A stretch of 49,939 nucleotides of DNA. Origin: DATBMA01 sp036555105 (GTDB lineage: Bacteria; Actinomycetota; Acidimicrobiia; Spongiisociales; ZC4RG35). The stretch's first letter is position 1, and the number at the start of each line of letters is the position of its first letter. The DNA is taken from contig DATBMA010000041.1 of the NCBI GenBank assembly GCA_036555105.1, positions 1-49,939 on the forward strand. The letters are read 5' to 3'. The position numbers and the translations under genes were made by a program. Below the pieces are notes generated by a model. That model had not been told where the DNA came from. It worked only from the letters and a program-made list of their open reading frames with translations, and ran no database searches. Positions 24,817 through 32,977 of this stretch are shown here, one piece after another.

Positions 24817-26402
24817 GCAATCCCGATCCCGCAGGAGGGTCGGAGGTCGTTCTCGAACTGGCGGGAGTTTCCCGCCAGTTCGGGGCCGTCCGAGCGCTCA
24901 GCGACGTCAGCTTCGACTGTCGTTCCGGTGAGGTTCACGCTCTGGTGGGCGAGAACGGCTCGGGCAAGTCGACCCTCCTTGGGATCGCCAGCGGTTTTGT
25001 CGATCCGGACCGCGGCACGATCAAGATCGGAGGCAAACCTCTCCGGCGCGACTCTCCGGCTTTGGCCCGCGGTCTGGGGCTGGCGATGGCGTATCAGGAC
25101 ACCTCTCTGGTCCAGGCCGAGCCAGTCAAGAACAACCTCTACCTGGCAGCTCCGCCCGAGAAGCGGCCGCGGTTCTGGGGCCGAAAGAAGTGGGCTCGGA
25201 AGCTGCTCGCCGATCTCGATCTCGACCTGGAGCTGTTCCCCGATGCCCCCGCTGGATTCCTGACCTTGGCCGAGCGCCAACTCTTCGAGGTCGCCAAGGC
25301 CCTCGCCACCAACCCCAAGGTCTTGCTGCTGGATGAGCCCACTACGGCCCTCGGCCCGGATGAGGTGGACTCTCTTCACCGCATCGTTGTCGCCTGTCGC
25401 AAGCGAGGAGTTGGGGTTGTGTACGTCAGCCATCGGTTACCGGAAGTGCTGGAGATAGCCGACCGGATCACTGTTCTCCGTGACGGTCGAAACCGTGGCA
25501 CCTTCGATGCCCGCGCCACCACCGAGTCCGAATTGGTCGAGCTGATCGTCGGACGCCCGATCGAATCCGCCTTCCCGCCGCGCTCGCCTGCGATCACAGA
25601 GCCCCGGGAGGTTCTGGTAGTGGATGGCCTGCAGGGCCAGGCATTCGGCCCGCTCAGCTTCACCCTCACCAGCGGTGAGGTCGTAGGAATCGCCGGGGCC
25701 GAAGGCAACGGACAGCCCCAGCTCTTCGAGTGCCTGGCTGGGCGAGTCCCTCCGAAGGCGGGCCGCGTCGTCTGCGATGGCGACGAGTTGGCACTCATCT
25801 CAACTCACGGAGCGGTGGTCTCCGGCATCATGAACCTTCCCGGCGATCGCAAGCGAGAGGCATTGATGCCGGTGCTCGGTGTCAAGGCGAACACCACCGT
25901 CCAGTCGCTCCGTCTATTCCGGTTCATGGGGTTGTTCTTGAAGAGGCGAGCCGAGAGAAAAGCTGTTGCCGATCTGGTCGAGCGCCTCGAGATACGGACG
26001 CCGTCACTCGACCAGCCGGTCGAGTTTCTCTCGGGCGGCAATCAGCAGAAGGTGTCGGTCGCCCGAACCTTTCTCCGCCAGCCGCAGGTCATCCTCGCCT
26101 ACGAGCCCACCCAGGGCGTCGACGTCGGATCCCGCTTCGACATCTACAAGGCTCTTCGCGCCAGAACCGACGCCGGCGCCGCGCTCCTTGTCAAGTCCAG
26201 CGACCCGATCGAGTTGTCCGGTCTGTGTGACCGGGTCCTGGTCATGTCGCGAGGGACCATCATCGAAGAAATACCCGGCGACGAGCTTGGCGAGACCCGC
26301 ATCACCGAGGCGATAGTGCGGGGACCGGGACTATCCAAGGCCGGCCGGTCGCCGCTCGGAGTAGCCATGCCCAAGACGCAAGCGAAGGCGGACTCTCCAT
26401 GA
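24813..26402 (+). CDS. ABC transporter ATPase with two nucleotide-binding domains
   Basis: The 529-residue protein carries two ABC domains in tandem, as in RbsA, MglA and nucleoside importers. Domain 1 is intact: Walker A 'GENGSGKST' (46-54), 'LTLAERQLFEVAKAL', Walker B 'KVLLLDEPTTAL'. Domain 2 has the degenerate P-loop 'GAEGNGQPQLFECLAG', a good signature 'LSGGNQQKVSVARTF', and 'VILAYEPTQGVDVGS' where the Walker B Asp is Tyr. The GNGQ form and lost Asp recall nucleoside-importer ATPases more than RbsA. It overlaps both neighbours by ATGA. Confidence 0.93.
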   Translation: MSNPDPAGGSEVVLELAGVSRQFGAVRALSDVSFDCRSGEVHALVGENGSGKSTLLGIASGFVDPDRGTIKIGGKPLRRDSPALARGLGLAMAYQDTSLVQAEPVKNNLYLAAPPEKRPRFWGRKKWARKLLADLDLDLELFPDAPAGFLTLAERQLFEVAKALATNPKVLLLDEPTTALGPDEVDSLHRIVVACRKRGVGVVYVSHRLPEVLEIADRITVLRDGRNRGTFDARATTESELVELIVGRPIESAFPPRSPAITEPREVLVVDGLQGQAFGPLSFTLTSGEVVGIAGAEGNGQPQLFECLAGRVPPKAGRVVCDGDELALISTHGAVVSGIMNLPGDRKREALMPVLGVKANTTVQSLRLFRFMGLFLKRRAERKAVADLVERLEIRTPSLDQPVEFLSGGNQQKVSVARTFLRQPQVILAYEPTQGVDVGSRFDIYKALRARTDAGAALLVKSSDPIELSGLCDRVLVMSRGTIIEEIPGDELGETRITEAIVRGPGLSKAGRSPLGVAMPKTQAKADSP

Positions 26403-28855
26403 CCACCAGCACCATCGAGTCCGCTCGCCTGGCGGTCCGCCGGGTTCTGCGTGATGCTCGTGACAAGAACAAGTGGCGCAAGATCATCAAAGTTCGGCTG
26501 TGGATGCCGGTGGCGCTTCAGATCCTGCTCGTGGGCATGGTCATCTGGTACACGAACAGCCAGTTCCCTGGATTCGTCAACTCCACCAACATCAACCAAG
26601 TCCTCGTACTGGCACTGCCTCTGATCGTCGTCACCTTCGCCCAAACCCACGCCATCCTGGTTGGGTACCTCGACTTGTCGGTCGGGGCGATGATCAGCCT
26701 TGGGGTGGTGATCGCCTCATTCCTGATCGGTGTGGAGGCCACCACCTCTCAGATCCTGGTCGGGCTCGGAGCGGTGCTTCTCTGCGGAGTGATGCTGGGA
26801 CTGATCAACGCCGGGCTGATCAGGGGAGTCAAGATCCCTTCGATCATCGCAACTCTCGCCACCATGAGCATCCTCGATGGCATCGCCCTCACGATGCGCC
26901 CCACCGCCCAGGGCATCATCAGCGACAGCCTCGTATCGATCCTCACCGCCAGCTGGGGGCCAATTCCTGTCGCCTTCATCCTCATGGTCCTGGTCGGAGG
27001 GCTCCTCGATCTCTGGCTGCACGCCTCCGGGTCTGGCCTCGAAGTGCGGGCAGTCGGCTTCGACGAGCGCTCAGCCAAGCGGGGCGGGATCAGGACGAAT
27101 TGGGTGCGGGTCCGTGCCCTGCTCATCTGCTCGATCCTCGCCGCGGTGGCATCGATGTTCGTAATGGCCCGCGCTCCGATAGGAAACGCCCAGATCGGGT
27201 CAACCTATGCACTCGCCAGCATCACCGCAGCCGTGCTGGGCGGAGCATCCCTGGCTGGTGGCCGGGCGACATTCGTGGGCGGCCTGGTTGCATCGGTCCT
27301 TCTCGCGTTGATCATCACGATCCTGCCCTTTCTCGGGCTTTCCCCGAGTGACGGCGGGTTGATCGTTGGCGTGTTGGTCTTGCTGGGAATCATTCTCTTC
27401 CAGTTCGGGGACCTGAAGGAGCTGGCCAAACGGAACTACAAGAAGGCCCGGCGGCTCATCGTTGGAAGCCGGCCCCCCAAGGCAGCCGTCCTCCCGGCGT
27501 TCTATCCGGCGGGGACCGATTTCGCGGTGGTGTCAAGCGGTCGCAAGCTCATCAAGGGAGGCACGGTCCTCAGCCTCGACCCCCATGTTGGCGACTTCTC
27601 GCCCGGCGACGTGCTCATCGAAGGGGACAAGATCCTGGCAGTGGGTCCCAACCTCTCCAACGGTGAGGTGGAGTTGATCGACGGATCGGGCATGATCGTC
27701 ATGCCAGGGTTCGTCGACAGCCACCGCCACATCTGGGAAGGCCTGCTGCGCAACATCGGGACCGACGTCCCGCTGGAAGGCCGAACCAGCTACATCTCTT
27801 TCGTTCTCCACAAGCTGGCTCCCGCCTTCCGCCCCGAGGACTGTTACATCGGCGACCTGGTGTCAGCCCTGGGAGCGATCGATGCCGGCATCACCACCTT
27901 GCTCGACTGGTCCCACATACAGGCGTCACCTGCCCACACCGACGCGATCATTCAGGCCCTGAAAGACTCCGGTCTGCGAGCCGTGTTCGCCTACGGGTTT
28001 CCCTGGTACGGCAAGTGGGAGGAACGGCAGCCCAGCTGGTTCGTGCGAGCCGCCACCGAGCACTTCTCCACGAGCAACCAGCTGCTGACCCTGTCTCTTG
28101 CGGCCCCCGGCCCCGAGTTCACCGACTTCGAGATCACCCGCGATCACTGGAAGCTGGCGCGGGAAGCCGGCGCCCGCATCACGACGCACGTCGGCGTCGG
28201 CTCCTATGGGCAGGAGCGCAAGCTCGAGGAGTTCGGGTTCGGCGGCCTTCTCGGCCCCGACACCACCTACATCCACTGCACCACGCTCAACGACACCGAG
28301 ATCCAGATGATCGTCGACACCGGGGGGACGGTGTCGCTGGCCTCGCCTGTGGAGATGATGATGGGCCACGGCATGCCGCCCATCCAGAAGTTCCTGGATC
28401 GGGGACTGAAGCCAAGCCTGAGCGTGGATGTGGAGACCAACGTGCCTGGCGACATGTTCAATCAGATGAGATCGGTGATCAGCCTGCAGCGGGCCATCGC
28501 TGCAGACCAGGAGAAGTCACCCGTTGGCGCCCGCGAGATCCTCGAATACGCCACCATCGAAGGTGCCAGGGCCAACGGGCTCGACTCGAAGGTGGGAACT
28601 CTCACTCCCGGCAAGCAGGCCGACATAGTCATGCTGCGGACCGACCGGATCAACGTCACCCCGCTCAACGACCCCGCCACCGCCGTCGTCACGGGGATGG
28701 ACACCGGTAACGTCGACACAGTCTTGATTGCCGGGAGGATGATGAAGCAGGGCGGAAAGCTGCTCCACGTCGACTGGCCGGCCGTCCGCAAGCAAGCCCA
28801 GACTGCTCGCGACCACGTCATCGAGAAGTCCGGCTTCAAGCTCCCGTCGATCTGA
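26399..28855 (+). CDS. Fusion protein: ABC permease 2 joined to amidohydrolase 2
   Basis: One uninterrupted 818-codon frame. Residues 1-335 are an RbsC-type permease (tenfold hydrophobic pattern; 'VGYLDLSVGAMISLGVV', 'AAVLGGASLAGGRATFVGGL'). Residues 336-380 are a basic, Pro-containing linker ('KELAKRNYKKARRLIVG'). Residues 381-818 are a full-length amidohydrolase with the complete site: His442/His444 ('GFVDSHRHIWEG'), His597, His626 ('IHC') and Asp677 ('SVDVET'). RbsC-type permeases end in the cytosol, so the enzyme should hang on the inner face of the channel. GTG codons 377/378 could allow separate internal initiation, but no stop divides the two parts. The hydrolase closely resembles protein 20991-22325. 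Confidence 0.9.
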   Translation: MTTSTIESARLAVRRVLRDARDKNKWRKIIKVRLWMPVALQILLVGMVIWYTNSQFPGFVNSTNINQVLVLALPLIVVTFAQTHAILVGYLDLSVGAMISLGVVIASFLIGVEATTSQILVGLGAVLLCGVMLGLINAGLIRGVKIPSIIATLATMSILDGIALTMRPTAQGIISDSLVSILTASWGPIPVAFILMVLVGGLLDLWLHASGSGLEVRAVGFDERSAKRGGIRTNWVRVRALLICSILAAVASMFVMARAPIGNAQIGSTYALASITAAVLGGASLAGGRATFVGGLVASVLLALIITILPFLGLSPSDGGLIVGVLVLLGIILFQFGDLKELAKRNYKKARRLIVGSRPPKAAVLPAFYPAGTDFAVVSSGRKLIKGGTVLSLDPHVGDFSPGDVLIEGDKILAVGPNLSNGEVELIDGSGMIVMPGFVDSHRHIWEGLLRNIGTDVPLEGRTSYISFVLHKLAPAFRPEDCYIGDLVSALGAIDAGITTLLDWSHIQASPAHTDAIIQALKDSGLRAVFAYGFPWYGKWEERQPSWFVRAATEHFSTSNQLLTLSLAAPGPEFTDFEITRDHWKLAREAGARITTHVGVGSYGQERKLEEFGFGGLLGPDTTYIHCTTLNDTEIQMIVDTGGTVSLASPVEMMMGHGMPPIQKFLDRGLKPSLSVDVETNVPGDMFNQMRSVISLQRAIAADQEKSPVGAREILEYATIEGARANGLDSKVGTLTPGKQADIVMLRTDRINVTPLNDPATAVVTGMDTGNVDTVLIAGRMMKQGGKLLHVDWPAVRKQAQTARDHVIEKSGFKLPSI

Positions 28856-28858
28856 GCC

Positions 28859-29212
28859 TTGGCGAGAGTGTCCCCCGAGCAGTTGCGCCGCCACTGCCTG
28901 GCGAAGCCAGGAGCCTGGGAGGACGAGCCATGGGAGGGCGACATGGTGGTCAAGGTGGCCGACAAGATCTTCGCATTCCTGGGCGATGGGAGCGCGGTGG
29001 GAGTCAAATGCGGCCGCAGCCGCGAGGAGGCTGACGAATGGCTGCGGAGGTTCCCTGACGACGCCTCGGTGATGGCCTACATCGGTCGATCAGGCTGGAA
29101 CACACTCAGGCTCGGCGGCCAGATTCCGGATGGGGAGATCCTCGAGGCGGTCGACGAGTCCTACACCCTGGTGGTTTCGGGGCTGCCCAAGAAGCGCCGT
29201 CCGGCCCAGTGA
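28859..29212 (+). CDS. MmcQ/YjbR family protein
   Basis: The 117-residue product matches the small MmcQ/YjbR (double-wing) family: 'LRRHCLAKPGAWEDEPWEGDMVVKVADKIFAFLG' and the C-terminal 'WNTLRLGGQIPDGEILEAVDESYTLVVSGLPKKRR'. The function is not settled; DNA binding has been proposed from structure. It begins 4 bases after the fusion gene, so it is probably the last gene of the importer operon. TTG 28859 is used here; GTG 28868 is an alternative start. Confidence 0.85.
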   Translation: MARVSPEQLRRHCLAKPGAWEDEPWEGDMVVKVADKIFAFLGDGSAVGVKCGRSREEADEWLRRFPDDASVMAYIGRSGWNTLRLGGQIPDGEILEAVDESYTLVVSGLPKKRRPAQ

Positions 29213-29215
29213 AGA

Positions 29216-31921
29216 TCAGGACGGGTGGCTGGCCGACCTGATCGCCGGCAACGCATTGGCCAGCTCGGTGCGCGAGCGGACCCCGAGCTTGCGATAGATG
29301 TTCCCGAGGTGAAACTCGATCGTCTTGGGGCTGACGAAGAGGGCCTCGGCGGTCTCCCGGTTGGTAGCCCCGGCCGCCACCATCGCGGCAACCTGCCGCT
29401 CCTGGGGCGTGAGCGCGGTGCCGTTGGCGGCGTTGCGGACCTCTCCCGAGGCCGACAGTTCCGCCTCGGCCCGCGCCGCCCAGGGCCGGGCGCCGAGATC
29501 ACTGAAGATGGCGAGCGCCCTCCGCAGGTGGAGCCGAGCCTGCACTCGATCGCGGTCCCGGCGCAAACGTTCCCCCAGACACAACTCGGTACGGGCCGCC
29601 TCGAACGGGGTCGGCAGGGCCGCGTGGATCTCAAGGGCCTGGGCCAGGACCGCTTTGAAGTCGCCATTGCTCGCCGTCAGCCCCTTGATTCGCAAACCGG
29701 CGGCGAGAGCGGATGGGCGTCCCGATTCGGCTCCCTTGACCTCCAGCTCCAAGCCGATGGCGGCCGCTTGCTCGGTCCGAGAGGTGCGGGCCAGCGCCTC
29801 GGCCAGGTCGGGCTGGTACGGGAGCAGCCATGGCTCCCCCACCTTGCCGGCCTCGGCGATGCCGGCGGCCTGGGTGAGATGGGCCACTGCCTCATCCAAT
29901 GCTCCCTGCCCCAGCTCCAGCAGGCCCAGCGCCGCCGCGGCCATGGCGGAGGCTCCCCGCAACCCCGCGGATGCGTCGGCGATGACCGCCTCGGCGGCAT
30001 GGGAGGCGGCTCCCGCCCCGTCCCCGGTCACCGCGTCGAGCCTGGCCAAGAGCGCAGACGCGAATGCGGCCTCGGTGGGCTGGCCGAGCTCGCGGAACAG
30101 CCTCCAGGCTTCCTCCGCGCCGGATCGAGCCTCTGGCCAGCGGCCGGTCCGAAAGTCCAATTCGGCCAGCGGGAGGATGGCCTGGGGCAGATAAGCGAGA
30201 AAGCCGCCATTCCGCTGGAGCGCAATCGACCGTTCCAGGAAGGAGCGGGCCAGCCCGTACTCCTCCAACCAGACCAGCGGCCAACCGATCCCCAACGTGT
30301 GAGTGTGCCCGTTGGGGGCCTTGATGGCAGCCTCCATCGCCGACCGCACCGAGGCCCGGGCGGTCGAGGCTCCAGCCATTGTCTCAACCATGGACAACGC
30401 CCCGAGATGCAGGACGTCGCGTTCTTCCTTGGGTACCGAGGCCAGCGCAGTTCTGACCTCCGCCAATGCCCTTGCGGCCTCAAACCGATAGACCGGGACC
30501 TTGGCCGCCACCAGCAGCATGGTTGCCGCCCGGTATGGATCCAAGGGAGCCAGTCGGGCAGCCTCCTCGCGCAGAGCGCGTTCGGCCCCGGTGAAGTCAC
30601 CCTGCCGCATGCGCAGGTCCGCCTCCAACAGACGCAGCGAGGGATCCTCGCCTCCGTCTTCGGCGCGGGCAGACGCGAGGAGATGGGCCGTGAGGTCGAG
30701 GTCTCCTGCCTGATGGGCGGCCCGGGCGGCGGCCGCCAACCGGCGGCGCTCCTCGGAGGCGATCGTGCTCATTGCAGCAGCTCGCTCCCATGTGCGGGCT
30801 GCGGTGGCGGCTCCGCCCCGGCTCATCGCCCTCCGGGCGGACTCCTCCAAGGCAGCTGCCACAGCTTCATCTGGACCTGCCGCTGCGGAGGCGAGATGCC
30901 AGGCCTGGCGGTCGGGATCGGAGACTGCCCCCGCCAGCTCCCGATGGACCGAGAGGAGCCTGGCTGGATCGGCGCCCGCCAGGATCACCGATCGCATCAG
31001 CGGATGCCGGAATCTCACCCGTTCCCCGGCCATGTCCACGACGCGGCTGTTGCACGCCGGGTCAAGGGCAGTCGGATCAAGTCCCAGCCCGCGCATCGCC
31101 TTGTCCACCACGGCCAGAGACTCCGAGCCTTCGGCCGCCACCACCTCCAGCGCCTGTCTGGTCTCCGCAGGGAGACCTTCGAGCATGGCTGCATAGGCAC
31201 GTTCCAGAGCGGAGCGGCCGGACCGGCCGCTTGAAGTGATCGTCCCCGCGGCCAGGAGCCGGCCTTCTGCCAGCTCGACCAGAGCCAGGGGATTGCCCTG
31301 AGCGACCTCGACCAGCTGCCGCAGACGGATCGGGGATGCGTCGAGCCGTCCCCGCAGCAGCTCCGTCGACGCGTCCACACTCAGAGGGGACATGTCGATC
31401 CTCACATGGACGGGGAGCTCGGGCGCACCATCGCGACTCGCCATCACGACCCCTATCGGCACGGTCCCAGCTCGGCGAGCGACGAATCCGAGCACGTCCG
31501 CCGAGGCGCTGTCCAGCCACTGCAGGTCATCCACCAGCAGCAGGACCGGGCGATCCCTGGTTGCAACACTCAGCAGATTGAGTGCGGCCGTGTCGACTGC
31601 CAGGCGATCGGCCGCTGCACCTTGACCGGCTGAAAGCGCGGAGCCCAGAGCCGCGGCCTGGGCAGCCGGCAAACCGGCCACCCTGTCCTGAAGCGGGCGA
31701 AGCAAATCCGCCAGTGCCACGAACGGGAGGTCGGCCTCGGACTCGCGGCCGCAAGCCTCGAGCACCGTCACTCCTACCGCTTGATCCCGTACCCAACGGA
31801 GCATGGTGGTCTTGCCGATCCCGGGCTCACCAACGAGGAGGATCATCTCCCCGCGCCCGGCCCGAATCGAGTCGAGAACGGCCTGCAGCCGCTCGATCTC
31901 CGCCTGGCGCCCGAGGATCAC
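29216..31921 (-). CDS. LAL-type LuxR family transcriptional regulator with N-terminal ATPase
   Basis: The 901-residue protein has the architecture of large ATP-binding LuxR (MalT-like) regulators. 'MILGRQAEIERLQAVLD' leads into Walker A 'GEPGIGKTT' (31-39), with 'PVLLLVDDLQWLD' as Walker B. A long helical, TPR-like middle follows. The C-terminal LuxR helix-turn-helix is 'LTPQERQVAAMVAAGATNRETAEALFVSPKTIEFHLGNIYRKL'. It converges on the importer operon with 3 bases between stops and may regulate it, but that is inference. The GTG start has TAGATT 6 bases upstream and no ribosome-binding site. Confidence 0.92.
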   Translation of the reverse strand: MILGRQAEIERLQAVLDSIRAGRGEMILLVGEPGIGKTTMLRWVRDQAVGVTVLEACGRESEADLPFVALADLLRPLQDRVAGLPAAQAAALGSALSAGQGAAADRLAVDTAALNLLSVATRDRPVLLLVDDLQWLDSASADVLGFVARRAGTVPIGVVMASRDGAPELPVHVRIDMSPLSVDASTELLRGRLDASPIRLRQLVEVAQGNPLALVELAEGRLLAAGTITSSGRSGRSALERAYAAMLEGLPAETRQALEVVAAEGSESLAVVDKAMRGLGLDPTALDPACNSRVVDMAGERVRFRHPLMRSVILAGADPARLLSVHRELAGAVSDPDRQAWHLASAAAGPDEAVAAALEESARRAMSRGGAATAARTWERAAAMSTIASEERRRLAAAARAAHQAGDLDLTAHLLASARAEDGGEDPSLRLLEADLRMRQGDFTGAERALREEAARLAPLDPYRAATMLLVAAKVPVYRFEAARALAEVRTALASVPKEERDVLHLGALSMVETMAGASTARASVRSAMEAAIKAPNGHTHTLGIGWPLVWLEEYGLARSFLERSIALQRNGGFLAYLPQAILPLAELDFRTGRWPEARSGAEEAWRLFRELGQPTEAAFASALLARLDAVTGDGAGAASHAAEAVIADASAGLRGASAMAAAALGLLELGQGALDEAVAHLTQAAGIAEAGKVGEPWLLPYQPDLAEALARTSRTEQAAAIGLELEVKGAESGRPSALAAGLRIKGLTASNGDFKAVLAQALEIHAALPTPFEAARTELCLGERLRRDRDRVQARLHLRRALAIFSDLGARPWAARAEAELSASGEVRNAANGTALTPQERQVAAMVAAGATNRETAEALFVSPKTIEFHLGNIYRKLGVRSRTELANALPAIRSASHPS

Positions 31922-31927
31922 GGCCCG

Positions 31928-31933
31928 AATCTA
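31928..31933 (-). promoter_or_regulatory. Candidate -10 box (TAGATT on minus strand) of the LuxR-type gene
   Basis: The box lies 6 bases before the GTG at 31921, giving a leaderless arrangement. The palindrome at 31947-31957 would cover the -35 region. Confidence 0.4.
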
Positions 31934-31946
31934 AATCGCCAAACCT

Positions 31947-31957
31947 GGGGATTCCCC
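31947..31957. promoter_or_regulatory. Palindrome GGGGATTCCCC, candidate operator
   Basis: An 11-base palindrome (only the central base unpaired) lies in the 86-base divergent gap between the LuxR-type gene and the lipoprotein gene. With one mismatched pair it extends outward by CC and GG. It sits about where the -35 of the leftward promoter should be. Confidence 0.45.
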
Positions 31958-31983
31958 CGGTGCGACAGATGACCGACGGCTGA

Positions 31984-31989
31984 TACGTT
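31984..31989 (+). promoter_or_regulatory. Candidate -10 box (TACGTT) of the lipoprotein gene
   Basis: TACGTT precedes a short leader with AAAAGGAG before ATG 32008. The -35 region is weak. Confidence 0.3.
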
Positions 31990-32007
31990 CACCGAAAAGG
32001 AGCGACG

Positions 32008-32559
32008 ATGAGGTCCAGGGTCTGGTTGGCCGCGTTTTCAGCGGTTCTGGTGGTGGTGGTGGCCGCCTGCGGTGGCGGCGGAGGCGGCGACGATGGTGGT
32101 AGCGGAGGCGACCAGGGCGGTGGCGACGATGGTGGCAGTGGCGCCGTCGAGACCACGGCCGGCGACGACGGGTCCGGCGGCGCGATCGATACCTCAGCCG
32201 GATATGCCCGTTACACGATCACCGGCGCCGACATGGACCGGGACGGCGAGCTTGGATTCATCCCTCCGGCCAGCGTCTATTCCGAGGGGAACTGGTATCT
32301 GAGCTTCGCCCAGTCGGACAGCAACACCGGCACCGTCCTCACGATCTCCCTCGACCCCGAGGTCGCCAGCGTTCTCTTCGGAGACGGCGAGGTCACGGTC
32401 ACCGCGACGAAGGATCTATGCGACTTCTCCGACGTCAATCAGGACAGCAACGAGGCCTCCGGCACCATCACTTGCACGAACGTTGGCGGCATCAAGCCGT
32501 CCGGCGCTTTCGTGACCGAGGGCATCAACATCACGGTCGAGTTCGAAGCCAACGCCTGA
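32008..32559 (+). CDS. Small lipoprotein with Gly/Asp-rich linker, unknown function
   Basis: The 183-residue product has a signal peptide ending in V-A-A-C (Cys21). A Gly/Asp-rich stretch follows to about residue 65 with a repeated GGGDDGGSG-like motif. The compact C-terminal domain (~115 residues) looks beta-rich and contains two Cys that could form a disulfide ('DLCDFSD', 'TITCTNVG'). I do not recognise the family. It is divergent from the LuxR-type regulator across a palindrome, so the regulator could control it. It converges on cdd. Confidence 0.75.
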   Translation: MRSRVWLAAFSAVLVVVVAACGGGGGGDDGGSGGDQGGGDDGGSGAVETTAGDDGSGGAIDTSAGYARYTITGADMDRDGELGFIPPASVYSEGNWYLSFAQSDSNTGTVLTISLDPEVASVLFGDGEVTVTATKDLCDFSDVNQDSNEASGTITCTNVGGIKPSGAFVTEGINITVEFEANA

Positions 32560-32584
32560 TCCCGCCGACGGAAACCGCCGCCGC

Positions 32585-32977
32585 TCAAGCCGGGTTGCGG
32601 AACCCGTGAGGCATGAGCTCTTCCAGCGTGTGCTGGCGCACTTCCCCTGCGTCCGATGTGACCAGGATCCGTTCGACCCCGAACTCGCTCATGATCTGAC
32701 GGCAGCGCCCGCAGGGATATGACCCCTCAACGTCATCGGCGTCGAGGCACGACACCGCCAGGACCGTGAACGACCTGGCCCCGGTCGAGACCGCATGGTT
32801 GACGACGGTCGCCTCAGCGCACGACCCCACCGGATATGAGGCGTTCTCGACGTTGGCCCCTGTGTAGAGGTTGCCGTCGGAGTCGAGGAGCGCCGCCCCC
32901 ACCCTGAAGCCCGAATATGGCGAATATGAGCCCAGGGCAGCCTGTCGGGCGGCTTCCACCAACTCGGCATCGTTCAT
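32585..32977 (-). CDS. cdd: Cytidine deaminase
   Basis: Deaminates cytidine and deoxycytidine to uridine forms. The 130-residue product is the small tetrameric class with zinc ligands Cys53 in 'CAE' and Cys89/Cys92 in 'PCGRC', and catalytic Glu55. 'YSPYSGFRVGAAL' and 'NVENASYP' are family-typical substrate-binding segments. The ATG overlaps the ftsY stop (ATGA), an unusual pairing, so it rides on the ftsY transcript. It feeds uridine to the phosphorylase at 3194-4498. Confidence 0.95.
   Translation of the reverse strand: MNDAELVEAARQAALGSYSPYSGFRVGAALLDSDGNLYTGANVENASYPVGSCAEATVVNHAVSTGARSFTVLAVSCLDADDVEGSYPCGRCRQIMSEFGVERILVTSDAGEVRQHTLEELMPHGFRNPA

Noticed and set aside
27385..27540. Possible merged-gene artefact at the permease/amidohydrolase junction
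   Set aside because: I read the junction in frame and found no stop, no repeated bases suggestive of an indel and a sensible linker. Internal GTG codons exist, but an internal start would not separate the permease from the hydrolase. Reads are still needed for proof.
29225..31234. Rightward open frame (669 codons) opposite the LuxR-type gene
   Set aside because: It is a Gly/Arg/Gln-rich shadow; the leftward frame has Walker A and a LuxR helix-turn-helix.
32560..32584. Terminator between the lipoprotein gene and cdd
   Set aside because: A weak stem (CGACGG/CCGCCG with one mismatch) can form but there is no T-run on either strand.
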